64,000 nucleotides of DNA from NCBI RefSeq assembly GCF_037176765.1, contig NC_090026.1, positions 133,001,752-133,065,751 on the forward strand. The letters are read 5' to 3'. Numbering within the stretch: the first letter of the stretch is position 1; each line of letters begins with the position of its first letter. This document shows positions 20,075-30,266 of the stretch, one piece after another. The position numbers were made by a program, and so were the translations under genes. Source of the stretch: Anolis sagrei (Eukaryota > Chordata > Lepidosauria > Squamata > Anolidae). The notes under the pieces were generated by a model, which saw nothing but the letters and a program-made list of their open reading frames with translations, did no database searches and was not told where the DNA came from.

Positions 20075-20222
20075 CTAAGTATCCATTGGATGAAGTAGTT
20101 CGGTTATCCACGGAGAGGACATATGCATCGGCCTGGGCTAAAGTGACAACAAAGACAAACAAGCACAGCTCTATCAAAGGATTCCTAGCATTCGTTTCCT
20201 TGCACCCAGGGAACTTTTCCAC
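20075..20222 (-). CDS. Possible signal-peptide exon, gene not recognised
   Basis: On the minus strand, a frame reading ELCLFVFVVTLAQADAYVLS, then VDNRTTSSNGYL with an N-glycosylation site (NRT), ends at a good 5' splice site ('tacttag|gtaagg'). The hydrophobic run followed by AQA-D looks like a cleaved signal peptide. However, no ATG precedes it in frame; the nearest ATG (20226) is in another frame. An alternative is that the T-rich stretch 'tttgtctttgttgtcacttt' is the pyrimidine tract of a 3' splice site at 'ag|cccagg', with an exon of only about 56 bases. No family assigned; it may also be a broken gene or chance. Confidence 0.3.
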
Positions 20223-20619
20223 ATTCTAGTCCGAACACTGAGGGAGCTTTCTGGGCAACCTGGGAAGTTCTTCAAGACCCATAGTGAAACCTGGGTGAAA
20301 AGAACTGGCCCGCTGATCTATCACAGCATGGGTGACTCAATTCAGGGCTGTCCCGTCTCTCCCTATTTTAATAGGAGATCTTGAACACCAACACCATGAA
20401 GCCCATTCCTGCTCTCTTTCCTCAATGGGAAAATAAACATGCCCACTAAGATAGTTTCTGGGGAGCTGCCAGTACCAGGTGACCTCAATGGCCCATTGGG
20501 ATGCTGGGGGGACGGACTCATTCTGAATGGACCACCGGCTGTCCACAGCAACTTCTAGTGTGTGTTTCAGTTTTTGTTGTTTGTGTAATGTTTTCAACTT
20601 ACTTTGCCTTTCTTTAGGT
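20223..20619. other. No recognised gene or repeat
   Basis: No element recognised. The 8 bases before 20620 ('ctttaggt') are the target site of the next hAT. Confidence 0.4.
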
Positions 20620-20639
20620 CAGTGGTTCCCAAACTTTGT

Positions 20640-20985
20640 TTGGCCAGGGACCACTTTGACCAGGGACCACTTGACCAGGGATCACTTGAACAGGGATCAC
20701 TCTGACCAGGGATCACTCTGACTAGGGACCACTTGACCAGGAACCACTCTGACCAGGGATCGACCAGGAATCACTTGATGAGGGATCACTTGAACAGAGA
20801 CCACTTTGACCAGTGACCACTTGAACAGGGACCACTTTGACCAGGGATCAGTTGAACAGGGACCACTTTGACCAGGGATCACTTGAACAGGGACCACTCT
20901 GACCAGGGACCACTTGACCAGGGACCACTCTGACCAGGGATCACTTGACCAGGGACCACTTTGACAAGAGACCACTCTCCAACAT
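20640..20985 (+). repeat. Minisatellite, about 13-17 bp units
   Basis: More than twenty units of 'cagggaccactttga' with variants (ggatcac, gaacc, tgacc) run in tandem just inside the left end of the hAT. The first unit overlaps the element's own subterminal sequence, so the array probably grew from the transposon end. Confidence 0.85.
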
Positions 20986-21082
20986 TAGTACCAAAAGAGT
21001 TACAAATCTGTTTTTGGTCAACTTTAGATCTGGTTTGGTTATTTGGGATGCTGAACTAGAAAATTGCATTGGATAGACCACA

Positions 21083-23888
21083 CCAGCTCTATTTTCTGAT
21101 ACAGAACATATGCCATCCAGTAGTCACCATCCGCTCGCCCACATTTAATAATCCCGAGCTGCACTACAGTCTCCCTGCCTGAGCTAGCGGGGGTGGTCTC
21201 GAGCCTGGTGGTGGAGTCCCAACGGCTTCTTGTGCTGGGGGACTTCAACATCCATGCCGAGGCAACCCTCACAGGAGCGGCTCAGGACTTCATGTCTGCC
21301 ATGGCAACCATGGGGCTGTCCCAACAAATAACTGGCCCCACCCACTGTGCTGGACACACATTGGACTTGGTCTTCTGCCAGGGATGGGAGCAAGGTGGCG
21401 GTGTGGAGGAGCTGTCTATCTCTCCGTTGCCATGGACCGACCACTTCCTGATCAGATTTAGGCTCACTGCGCCCCCTAACCTCCGCAAAGGTGGAGGACC
21501 CATTAAGATGGTCCGCCCCAGGAGGCTTATGGATCCGAACGGATTCCTGATGGCTCTTGGGGAGTTCCCCGCTACCTCGGTAGGTGACCATGTCGAGGCC
21601 TTGGTCGCTCTCTGGAATGGGGAGATGACCAGGGCAATTGACAGGATCGCTCCGGAACGTCCCCTCTCAAGTAACCGAGCTAAACCAGCTCCTTGGTTCA
21701 CTGAGGAGCTGGCAGCGATGAAGCGAAGGAAGAGGGAACTAGAGAGCGTGTGGCGCTCGGACCCAAGCGAGCCAAATCGAACACGGTTTGTGTCCTTTCT
21801 AAGGGCATATGCCGCGGCAATAAAAGCCGCAAAGAAAACTTTCTTTGCGGCTACTATTGCGTCTGCAAAAAACCGTCCGGCGGAGTTGTTTCGGATTGTC
21901 AGAGGTCTTTTAACTCCCCCTACCTCAGGAGGGAGCCCTGACAACTCGGCCACACGCTGTGAAGCATTTGCTCGGTTCTTCGCAGACAAAGTCGCTTTGA
22001 TCCGTTCTGGGCTGGACGCCACATTAAATGCAGTCTCGGTGGATGTGACACAAGCACCTGCTTGTCCTATTTTGATGGATTCTTTTCAGTTTGTGAAACC
22101 CGAGGATGTGGACAAGATACTTGGAGGAATGAGGCCTACCACGTCCATCCTAGACCCCTGCCCATCCTGGCTTCTGAAAGAGGCCAGAGGGGGATTGGCT
22201 GAGTGGGTAACGGTGGTGGTTAATGCCTCCCTTCGGGAAGGCACGATTCCAGCGAGCCTAAAACAGGCTATTATAAAGCCGCTGTTGAAGAAACCATCAC
22301 TGGACCCCACCAAATTTGACAACTTTCGGCCTGTTTCCAATCTTCCCTTCTTGGGCAAAGTCATGGAAAGCGTGGTGGCCTCACAACTCCAGGTATTCTT
22401 GAGAGACACGGATTATCTGGATCCGGCACAGTCTGGCTTCAGACCGGGACATGGTACCGAGACGGTCTTGGTCGCCTTAGTGGATGATCTCTGCCGGGAG
22501 CTAGACAGGGGGAGTGTGTCCCTGTTGGTGCTCCTGGACCTCTCAGCGGCCTTCGATACCGTCGACCACGGTATTCTTCTGGGACGCCTTGCAGAGATGG
22601 GCCTTGGAGGCACCGCTTTGCGGTGGCTCCAATCATTTCTGGAGGGTCGTACCCAGAAGGTGTTATTGGGGGACTCCTGTTCAACACCACAGCCGTTGAC
22701 CTGTGGTGTTCCTCAGGGCTCCATACTGTCCCCCATGCTGTTTAACATCTACATGAAGCCGCTGGGTGAGATCATCCGGAGTTTCGGGGTGCGGTGTCAT
22801 CTGTACGCAGATGACGTCCAACTCTGTCACTCCTTCCCACCTGCTACTAAGGAGGCTGTCGAAGTCCTGAACCGGTGCCTGGCCGCTGTGACGGTCTGGA
22901 TGAGGGCGAACAAACTGAAATTAAATCCAGACAAGACAGAGGTACTCCTGGTCAGTCGCAAGGCCGAACAGGGTATAGGGTTACAGCCCGTGCTGGACGG
23001 GGTCGCACTCCCCTTGAAGGCACAGGTTCGCAGCTTGGGTGTGACCCTGGACTCATCACTGAGCCTGGATCCCCAGGTTTCGGCGGTGACCAGGGGAGCA
23101 TTTGCACAGCTTCGGCTCGTGCGCCAGCTGCGCCCGTATCTTGGGAAGTCTGACTTGGCCACGGTGGTACACGCTTTGGTCACATCCCGCCTCGACTACT
23201 GCAACGCTCTCTACGTGGGGCTGCCCTTGAAGACGGCCCGGAAGCTCCAGCTAGTCCAGCGTGCGGCAGCCATGTTGTTAACCGGAGCGGGACGCAGGGA
23301 GCACACAACGCCCTTGCTGTCCCAGCTCCACTGGCTGCCAATTAGCTACCGGGCCCAATTTAAGGTGCTGGTGTTATCCTACAAAGCCCTAAACGGTTCC
23401 GGCCCAAAATACCTTGAGAACCGCATCTCGGCCTACGAGCCCACGAGGACCTTAAGATCATCCGGGGAGGCCCTTCTCTCGGTCCCGCCTGCCTCACAGG
23501 CACGCCTGGCGGGGACAAGAGAGCGGGCCTTCTCGGTGGTGGCCCCCCGGCTGTGGAACTCCCTCCCTGCTGAAATCAGACAGGCGCCTTCCCTCATGGC
23601 CTTCCGCAAGGGCCTGAAAACCTGGCTCTTTGAGAAGGCCTTCAACTAAGTGCTATGTTTTTGGAATGACCACCGGAATGGACCATGACTACGAGATTGA
23701 TTATGACCCTAAACAAGACGAAGCGGATTTTTAGTTAAGTAGCTGTGTATTAGTAAGATGTGTGTTGTGGTCCTGATTTATTGTAACCTGTTGTCCTTTG
23801 TGTTCTATGTTCTGTACACCGCCACGAGTCGCCTTCGGGCTTGAGAGTGGCGGTTAACAAGTGCAAATAATAAATAAATAAATAAATG
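21083..23888 (+). mobile_element. L2 LINE with a long uninterrupted ORF2
   Basis: The frame is open from about 21145 to the TAA at 23647-23649. It enters within the apurinic endonuclease domain (LLVLGDFNIHAEA, then GHTLDLVF). The complete reverse transcriptase follows: KPLLKKPSLDPTKFDNFRPV, SGFRPGHGTETVLVALVDDL, DLSAAFDTVDHGILL, CGVPQGSILSPMLFNIYM, the active site YADD at about 22804-22815, and the terminal AFSVVAPRLWNSLPAEIRQA. The 3' UTR ends in (aata)n. The N-terminal endonuclease and 5' UTR are lost by truncation, so it cannot move by itself. With no stop or frame change in over 800 codons it is the youngest-looking LINE here. Confidence 0.92.
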
Positions 23889-24377
23889 TGGTCTATCCAA
23901 GGCAATTCTCTGAATCAGCAGCCCTAGTAAGCCCAGGAACTGACCTAAAAACAAAGACACCAAGGTGCCCCTTCTTCCAGGCGCTACATGGAATGGCTCT
24001 GTTCAGGGGAAGAGAGGACAAGGAGGAGAAGCCATAGTCAGAAGGCTTGTTGCCATGCCTCTCTTGGGTAGTTACCTCCTCCCTTCCTGACATTTTTGTT
24101 GACTCGGTACTATAAGAGGGTTTTGCGAGACCAGTCACTCTTGTCGTAATAGTGTACTAACGATGAGGCTTCGGACCATATTTTAGTACTTGAAGACCAC
24201 TGGTAGCCCACGGACCACAAGTTAGGAACCACTGCTTTAGATAAAGTCTGTGGAAACTCTGGGCTTGCTGGAAACACTGGAGTATCTTACAGCTTTGGAG
24301 GTTTGGGCAGTTAGATTCAGTCTGATACATTCCAATCTGTTGTCCTGACAGACACTAGCACCATGACCCTTTCCTTC

Positions 24378-24543
24378 TCAGATTGTGCCCATGTTGCCAC
24401 CATCGCTGCCATTAGCCTGGCTGTCATGGGTGCCTCTGTCGATATCAGAAGAGGGAGAGGGCCCTTCTGTAAGTAAGTTATGCAGGCACCCCATTCCGAC
24501 ATTGGCAGTCACCCATGATGTTCAGGTGGAACTCCATAAGTGG
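24378..24543 (-). CDS. Terminal exon region of the first ART gene (two candidate splice sites)
   Basis: The main exon ends in phase 1 at 24690. Two minus-strand acceptors would fit. The one at 24543 ('cttcctgctcttag|ccact') has the better pyrimidine tract and gives ATYGVPPEHHG then TGA at 24509-24511. The one at 24466 ('taacttacttacag|aaggg') gives 29 residues starting EGPSPSSDIDRG and ends in TGA at 24378-24380. Neither codes for a hydrophobic GPI-attachment tail, so the product would be secreted, as in ART5-type enzymes. Which is used cannot be told from sequence. Confidence 0.35.
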
Positions 24544-24689
24544 CTAAGAGCAGGAAGAGGAAATACAGAGGAGTTGAGATGCAGGCTGCCCCAATGGAGT
24601 GGACCACTGCTTCTTAAAATGTGGATCCTGACCCCAAATGGGGGTCTCATAGCTCAGTGTTGTGGCCATGAAAAAGTTGGGTCTCTTAC

Positions 24690-25401
24690 CACTCTTCGAT
24701 CCACAGTTGAAGTTGCTGCTCTTGGAATCACTGTGGAGCGTGATTTGGGTTTCGCTCCCCACCTTTTTGACACTCACAACCTTGAACGTCTCATAAGGTG
24801 GAATCAAAACCTCTTTCTCCTAGGGGAAGTAGGAGTAGTCAATGATTTTGGCTCCAAAACAGGTCTTGATTGTGAAGAAAGTGTCCATCCCAAAGTACTT
24901 TGCAACGTTTTCACTCAGGGATGAGGACGCAAACTGTCCAAAATGGACAGGCTTATTGGGATCAGGGACAGTGAAGCTTAGGTTTGAGACGCCTCGATAC
25001 ACATTGTAGCAACCAGTTTGGGAGGCCTTCAGGACCTCAATGGCCTTTGTTACGAGAAAGTCGAAGCTCTTGAAATGGAAATCTTCTTCATAGGACATGG
25101 TGGACTTCCCACCGGTTCGTACAGCTGCATTGAAATCTGGGTACAAATTGCTGCAGGCCGTATAAGCCAGGAGGGCCACGCCATACTCCTTCTTGAAGTT
25201 CTCCGGCAGCTTGACAGAGCCTTTATTTTTGTTCCAATAGGAGACCGCGTTCTCCCAGATGGAAGTATATTCTTTTCCAGGAGCAAATTCATTTTTAGTT
25301 GGGTCCATCAGTTGGTCCTCCATCGCAGACGGACAGCCGATGTACTGGTCATCATAGGAATTTGGAGCCATGGTGAGTGGAATGTCTGTGAGACATAAAA
25401 C
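24690..25401 (-). pseudogene. Ecto-ADP-ribosyltransferase (ART), main exon, in-frame stop before the catalytic motif
   Basis: Spliced between 'ttcctcccatcag|g' at 25401 and 'agagtg|gtaagag' at 24690, this exon encodes most of an ART: VLCLTDIPLTMAPNSYDDQY at its start, the R motif NVYRGV, the S motif FGQFASSSL, then YSYFP, a TAG at 24820-24822, and in the same frame EKEVLIPPYETFKVV and FNCGSKSG. ARTs use an R-S-ExE triad to transfer ADP-ribose from NAD to arginines on cell-surface or secreted proteins. The stop lies directly before ExE, so a product ending there lacks the catalytic glutamate. A C-to-T change in a CAG codon would explain it; the neighbour has Gln close by. All else is well kept, so this is a recent pseudogene, an allele, or a sequencing error. 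The signal-peptide exon is at 29204-29269; the spliced frame would be about 250-290 codons. Confidence 0.8.
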
Positions 25402-25442
25402 CTGATGGGAGGAAAAAGACAACACAGGAAATCAGCGAGAGC

Positions 25443-25515
25443 AGAAATGGGCAAATTTCGGCCCTCCAGGTGTTTTGGACTTCAACTCCCACAATTCCTA
25501 ATAGCCTGCTTCATA
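25443..25515 (+). mobile_element. Small DNA-transposon-like fragment
   Basis: 'cagaaatgggcaaatttcgg' followed by 'ccctccaggtgttttggact' looks like the end of a widespread small hAT-type repeat. Only this end is present. A degenerate tRNA-like SINE piece ('gatcagggtttgaatccc') follows at about 25530-25579. Confidence 0.35.
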
Positions 25516-25579
25516 CTTCTGGGAATGTTATCCACAGTGGAGTGGTTTGGAGATCAGGGTTTGAATCCCTATTTGGCCA

Positions 25580-26399
25580 TGTAAAGGGGTTGTTAAACTG
25601 CTGCCACCAATTGTAAAGAAGACCGTATTAATGCCACCGAATGCCACCAAATGTGAAGGTGCGAGTGGTAAAACACCCACTGCCACCTAATCTATGAGGG
25701 AAGCCGGGCAACGATCAATATCAGCCTAGGAACTATTTTATAAAGGGACTGTTTCTGGCTGACTTTATTATTGCAGGCTGTTCAACTTAGAAGAAACTGT
25801 ATCAGGCAAGACTTGAGGAGAACAGTAACAAGTTTATTTTAACAGCAGTATAATAAGTTTAACTGTTTCTTCAAAAGAGGTACAAATCTTGATGGTTACA
25901 ATAGTAATGTTTCATGAGTAATCTCAGGCACAGTCTTCAATAAGTTTCTTTAAGCAGATGTAACCCTTCTGGACAACTGCCCTGATATAACAACTAAGCT
26001 AAAAGGCTTATTTTCACAGAATTCCCTATAGCACACTGGCTACAGACACATTCCCTGAATCTCCACCTAGAGACTCAGTGTTCTCTCAGTAGCTCTCTGG
26101 CCACTGACTAACTCCCTGTTTCTCCCACTAGAGAAATCAGGCCCTTCCTGTAGCTCACCGGCTTACAACTACATTCCCTGAATCTCCACCCTGAGACTCA
26201 GTGTTCTCTCAGTAGCTCTCCGGCCACTGACTGACTTTTTAAAACACAGCTGCCTCATGAAGAGGCAGTTGGCTCCGCCCCTGTTGCTATGGCAACTCAG
26301 CCACCATCTCCCACAAAACATAATCTCCCATACTTACCATCCCTAAACCACTGTCCAAACTACACATAACCAAAGAAATAAAATGTACACATCGTCACA
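25580..26399 (-). mobile_element. Solo LTR, 820 bp, 5-bp target duplication
   Basis: On the minus strand it runs from 'tgtgacgatgtgtac' to 'ccctttaca'. The 5 bases 'ggcca' flank it exactly (25575-25579, 26400-26404). In minus-strand order it shows a 'ttttaaaaag' TATA-like site and 'aataaa' signals. No internal region remains. It lies in the first intron of the ART gene, in the same direction as the gene. It looks whole as an LTR; Gypsy or ERV type cannot be told. Confidence 0.8.
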
Positions 26400-26539
26400 G
26401 GCCATGATGGGTAATCTCAAGAAACTGGCACTTCTGAAGTCAATACAGACTTTAGGAGGGTCTCCCCAGTAAGAGAGGCCCCTAGGACCACTCCAAAGAG
26501 GGCCCATGACCTTGGCGAGCCGTCAGAGAAGCCTGATTC

Positions 26540-26890
26540 CAGCAATTTTATTAATATTAATAATTGAAATGAGACTTTTGTCAAGGCGAAGAAGAAGAGG
26601 CATCGAGGTTTAATGAGCGATTCAGCTGAAGCGAATGCAATTGCAGTGATCCTTCACATGCAAGCATGCCAGTACATTGATCAGAGGCATATTTATAGCA
26701 AAATACAGGTTTGAAAGTTTTAAAACTCCCTCCCTCTTCGGCCCCTTAGCCAATCAGGGAGAGGGAGGCGGGACAGAAGAGGGACAATGTGTCCAGAGAG
26801 GATGACGACATTCCACTGTCCTGGATTTCCTGTGCCCAAGGGATCAGCCAGCCAAGGAAACTAGTTTTATTGTTCTTGTGATGGATCAGT
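26540..26890 (-). mobile_element. LTR-like promoter/poly(A) block
   Basis: On the minus strand there is a CCAAT box ('ctgattggct', inverted), a TATA-like 'gctataaatatgc', then 'cattaaacctcgatgcc', in the order and spacing of an LTR. Exact ends and a target duplication were not found. Family unknown. Confidence 0.4.
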
Positions 26891-27167
26891 GATTAGGGAT
26901 AATCATTTGATTCAGGTTTTTCCCTTCCAGGATCAGGTAAGGTAAAAGGTGAGGCTGAGAAGGATGTTTGTTGTGAAGGAAAACTTGGCAGAGGAAACCA
27001 CAGTCTGATGACCCCCTCCTGAAGTCAAATAGTAACTCCAGGTCCCATTGTTCAGATGTGAGTTCCAAGTAGGTTTTTGTGATTCCTGATTGCCTTTTCA
27101 GCCCAGTGGGCCGCTCCCTGATCAGCCTCCCAAAGGGCAAAAGAGGTCATGGCTGGGTCAGACTTAG

Positions 27168-27638
27168 AATCATAGAATCATAGAATCCTAGAGTTGGAAG
27201 AGACCTCCTGGGCCATCATCCAGTCCAACCCCATTCTGCCAAGAAGCAGGAATATTGCATTCAAAGCACCCCTGACAGATGGCCATCCAGCCTCTACTTA
27301 AAAGCCTCCAAAGAAGGAGCCTCCACCACACTCCGGGGCAGAGAGTTCCACTGCTGAACGGCTCTCACAGTCAGGAAGTTCTTCCTCATGTTCAGATGGA
27401 ATCTCCTCTCTTGTAGTTTGAAGCCATTGTTCCGCGTCCTAGTCTCCAAGGAAGCAGAAAGGAAGCTTGCTCCCTCCTCCTCCCTGTGGCTTCCTCTCAC
27501 ATATTTATACATGGCTATCATATCCCCTCTCAGCCTTCTCTTCTTCAGGCTAAACATGCCCAGCTCCTTAAGCCGCTCCTCATAGGGCTTGTTCTCCAGA
27601 CCTTTTATCATTTTAGTCGCTCTCTTCTGGACTTGTGA
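27168..27638 (-). mobile_element. CR1 LINE, 3' end
   Basis: It has the CR1 tail at the low side ('agaatcatagaatcatagaa'). The minus strand encodes [20 protein letters not shown] and [20 protein letters not shown]. It lies inside the ART first intron. Confidence 0.87.
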
Positions 27639-28133
27639 AGGAAATACATAGAAGAAAAGTATATAGAAATTGTAGGAAATTCATATCAATCACCCCTTCT
27701 CCATCCCACCCACTAGAGAAATTTAATAAAGAAATTATTTTTAAGCAATGTGAGTCCATAGTTCATTTTGAGGGAAGTCCATGAGCGGGAAAGATGTCCT
27801 TGTGAGTCCAAAACGTTAGGCAGAGCTGCCACGCTGGGATCGAAGCTGGTCCTTGGGGAACTACAACCTTCATGAAGGGCAGAAGTCCCAAGATCCAGCC
27901 ATTCCCCAAAAGCCTCGTGGGGTCCTTGTTGTTGTCAGTGCCTTGGCAATGTGACCAAGACTTAACCCTTACTGTGTAGTCTGGTGCCCTTGCCCTTTGC
28001 AGAACTATAAGTCACTATCCCTTATTTTGGGGGGGGGGGGGGTGCTCGGCTTCACTTCTCAGTTTCAGAGTCAGGCAAAAGAAAACCCACTCTGAATAAT
28101 TCCTGACAAAAACAAATATGTAACCAGGTCTCT
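27639..28133. other. Intron sequence with a G run
   Basis: I see no gene or element. A run of 14 G lies at 28029-28042. Confidence 0.45.
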
Positions 28134-28976
28134 AGGTTGCTGTGAGTTTTCTGGACACTGAAATACGACACCGCCTAAGCTCTGCAAGTGCAGCTTTTTC
28201 CGAATGAAGCAGAGAGTGTTTGAGGACCAGGACATCCGTAGGGAGACCAAGGGGCTTGTTTATAAAGCTATTGTCCTCCCAACCCTGCTATACGCCTGCG
28301 AAACATGGATTGTCTACAGACTTCACACTCAACTCCTGGAACGATTCCATCAGCATTGCCTCCAAAAAATCCTGCAAATCTCTTGGGAAGAGAAGCGGAC
28401 AAATGTCAGCATGCTGGAAGAAGCAATGACCACCAGCACTGAAGTGATGGTCCTCCGCCATCAACTCCGCTGGACCGGCCATGTTGTCTGGATTCCCAAC
28501 CACCGTCTCCCAAACCAGTTGTTCTTGAACAGGAAAAGATGGGCTCAAAGCCAACCTTAAAAACTGTGGCATAGACACTGAGAACTGGGAAGCCCTGGCC
28601 CTTGAGTGCTCCAGCTAGAGGTCAGTTGTGCCCAGCAGTGCTGCAGAATTTGAAGAGGCACGAACGGAGGGCAAAAGAGAGAAACATGCCAAGAGGAAGG
28701 CGCGTCAAGCCAACCCTGACCGGGACCACCTTCCAATTGGAAACCGATGCCCTCACTGCAGGAGAAGATGCAGATCAAGAATAGGGCTCCACAGTCACCT
28801 ACAGACATTGATCTTGGAAGACTATCCTACTTGGACAATGAGGGATCACCTAAGTAAGTAAGTAAGAGTTTTCTGGGCTGTATGGACCTGTTCCAGTAGC
28901 ATTATCTCCTGAAGTTTCACCCACGTCTATGACAAGCATCCTCAGAGGTTGTGAGGTCTGTTGGAAACTAGATGAG
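28134..28976 (-). mobile_element. Half of a foldback element, split by a LINE
   Basis: One arm is present: 'aggttgctgtgagttttct' (28134) continues after the LINE at 28866 with 'ctgggctgtatggacctgtt', 'tcctgaagtttcaccc' and 'catcctcagaggttgtgagg'. The second arm is missing, so there is no measurable duplication for the foldback itself. Confidence 0.6.
28155..28865 (+). mobile_element. RTE-like LINE 3' end with a C-terminal zinc finger
   Basis: The + strand encodes LPTLLYACETWIVYRLHTQL and VLRHQLRWTGHVV, then after a frame change a CPHCRRRCRSRIGLHSHLQT finger (Cys2-His type). It ends in (taag)n. The 11 bases 'gagttttctgg' flank it (28144-28154, 28866-28876), which gives exact ends. The clade (RTE-like) is inferred from the thumb region; the finger at the end is unusual for BovB. 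Related copy at 34540-35345. Confidence 0.75.
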
Positions 28977-29203
28977 TGAGGATCAATTTGGAGATGCCTA
29001 CACTCACCATCACAGGCCCTCAAGGAACCTTCAACAATGCCATCAACTTGAGTGGATCCTTAGCAATGAACTACTTCTTGGCAGCTGTCTTCTCCACCAG
29101 GAGCAGGACTTTCATAAAGTGAATGAACCTTGCCTGGTTATTGAAATTAGGCTCTCATACTTTATACTCAGGGCTGTCCCCACCCTTTGTGTTCCCTTCA
29201 TAC
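28977..29203. other. ART intron, no element recognised
   Basis: Short low-repeat stretch immediately downstream (minus-strand sense) of the signal-peptide exon. Confidence 0.4.
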
Positions 29204-29269
29204 CTGGTGGTTTTCTCCAATGTAGACTCCCATCAAAGCCAGGACCAGAATGGTCAGGAGAGGCAGCAT
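29204..29269 (-). CDS. First ART gene, signal-peptide exon
   Basis: On the minus strand the exon follows a 3' splice site ('ccctttttatcctgag|atg'). It reads MLPLLTILVLALMGVYIG plus ENHQ and ends at 'caccag|gtatgaagg'. It is 22 codons in phase 0, and the catalytic exon at 25401 begins in phase 0 with VLCL, giving ...ENHQ-VLCLTDIPL. The same structure is found at 55766-55846 for the second ART, which supports both. The hydrophobic core is a signal peptide for export. The AG directly before ATG implies a 5' untranslated exon upstream that I did not find. Confidence 0.72.
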
Positions 29270-29989
29270 CTCAGGATAAAAAGGGAGAAGAAGCTCATCA
29301 ATTGGAGGACATAAAAAGATCCCAACATGGGTCTAAACAAAGGTCCAGCTGAGCCTTCTCTGCTCAGTGATTCAACAGGCTGGTTAGGACTAGATCTGAC
29401 CTAGGTCAGGATGTTTCCTGAAAACCCTCAAAGAAGGAATCTTTACTGAACTCCAAGGCCAATACCGATGGATGAGGGAATCAATAGGAAATTTGGAAAA
29501 GAGTGAATTACAGATGGAAGGTTAGTTTGCCTAATGCCTGCAAAAGATGAGGAGAAGAATACTGGAAATTAGAATTTCTACACCTTGAGATTATTTTATA
29601 TGAACATTGTGTATAGAAAATAGCATTTGTTGTGGAAGAAACAAATTGATTATGCAGAAAACGTCATTTTTCTATGGAGAAAATGTTATTTTTGAACATT
29701 TTGCACAAAAATGCATGTCTTATTTGCAGAATATAAGTCTAGAGCATAAATTCCTTGAAGGCACCAGATCCTGTCTGAACTCAGCTCAGGCCTGGCTAGT
29801 ACTTGAGACCACATCTGTGGCTCCATTTCAAAGGAAAGCAATGGTAGTAAATCTCTCTGGGTGTTCCTTGCCTAAGAAAAACCCATTAATTCCACGGGGT
29901 CACCCTATGTTGAGAGACAGCTTGATGGAATATCCTACTTCTAGCACTACTAAGTCATGACCTGGAAATAGTCCCTAGGAGAGGCGATT
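29270..29989. other. ART 5' flank, nothing recognised
   Basis: No clear exon, promoter or repeat is seen in this AT-leaning stretch. Confidence 0.35.
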
Positions 29990-30266
29990 GGTATATAAAC
30001 TGGGGAAAGAAAAATAAAATAAAATGATATTAAAATAAGAAGGGGATCCAGTGATAATAGTTAATGTAATATTCAGAAAGCTTTCCACTGTTAGTCTTTT
30101 CTCACTATAAAAAACAGGAAATATCATTGAAGAAAGTAGATAATTATTTGGGTCACAGAACACCAGATTATGAATGCTTCCATTACAATAACAGGGATTG
30201 GGGAGGCAATGAAGAAAACTAAAATAGGAAAGGCACCTGGGCCAGATGGTCTGACACCTTCCTCCT
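29990..30266 (+). mobile_element. L1 LINE ORF2 fragment
   Basis: The + strand reads EAMKKTKIGKAPGPDGLTP near 30205-30262, which is the L1 'I..LK..K.PGPDGF' motif at the start of the reverse transcriptase. Upstream sequence is A-rich as in L1. Short and degraded. Confidence 0.55.

Larger units (their letters stand above)
20620..24234 (+). mobile_element. hAT element with minisatellite and L2 insertion
   Basis: It starts 'cagtggttcccaaac' and ends 'agttaggaaccactg', which are inverted ends. The flanks 'ctttaggt' (20612-20619) and 'ctttagat' (24235-24242) agree at 7 of 8 positions. Its own sequence is about 750 bases: a minisatellite at the left, an inverted centre ('aattgcattggatagacc' near 21062 against 'ggtctatccaaggcaatt' near 23890) and a right arm. 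A long L2 LINE sits beside the centre. No transposase is visible. Confidence 0.75.

Noticed and set aside
19110-20985. CRISPR-like array in the repeated 'cagggaccactt' units
   Set aside because: The units are directly tandem, without unique spacers, in a vertebrate sequence; it is a minisatellite.
21193-23649. 818-codon frame as a host gene
   Set aside because: It is the ORF2 of an L2 LINE, with endonuclease and RT motifs and an L2 3' tail.
24544-24807. A separate gene reading MIPPYETFKVV
   Set aside because: It is the continuation of the first ART frame after the TAG at 24820-24822, read beyond the splice donor.
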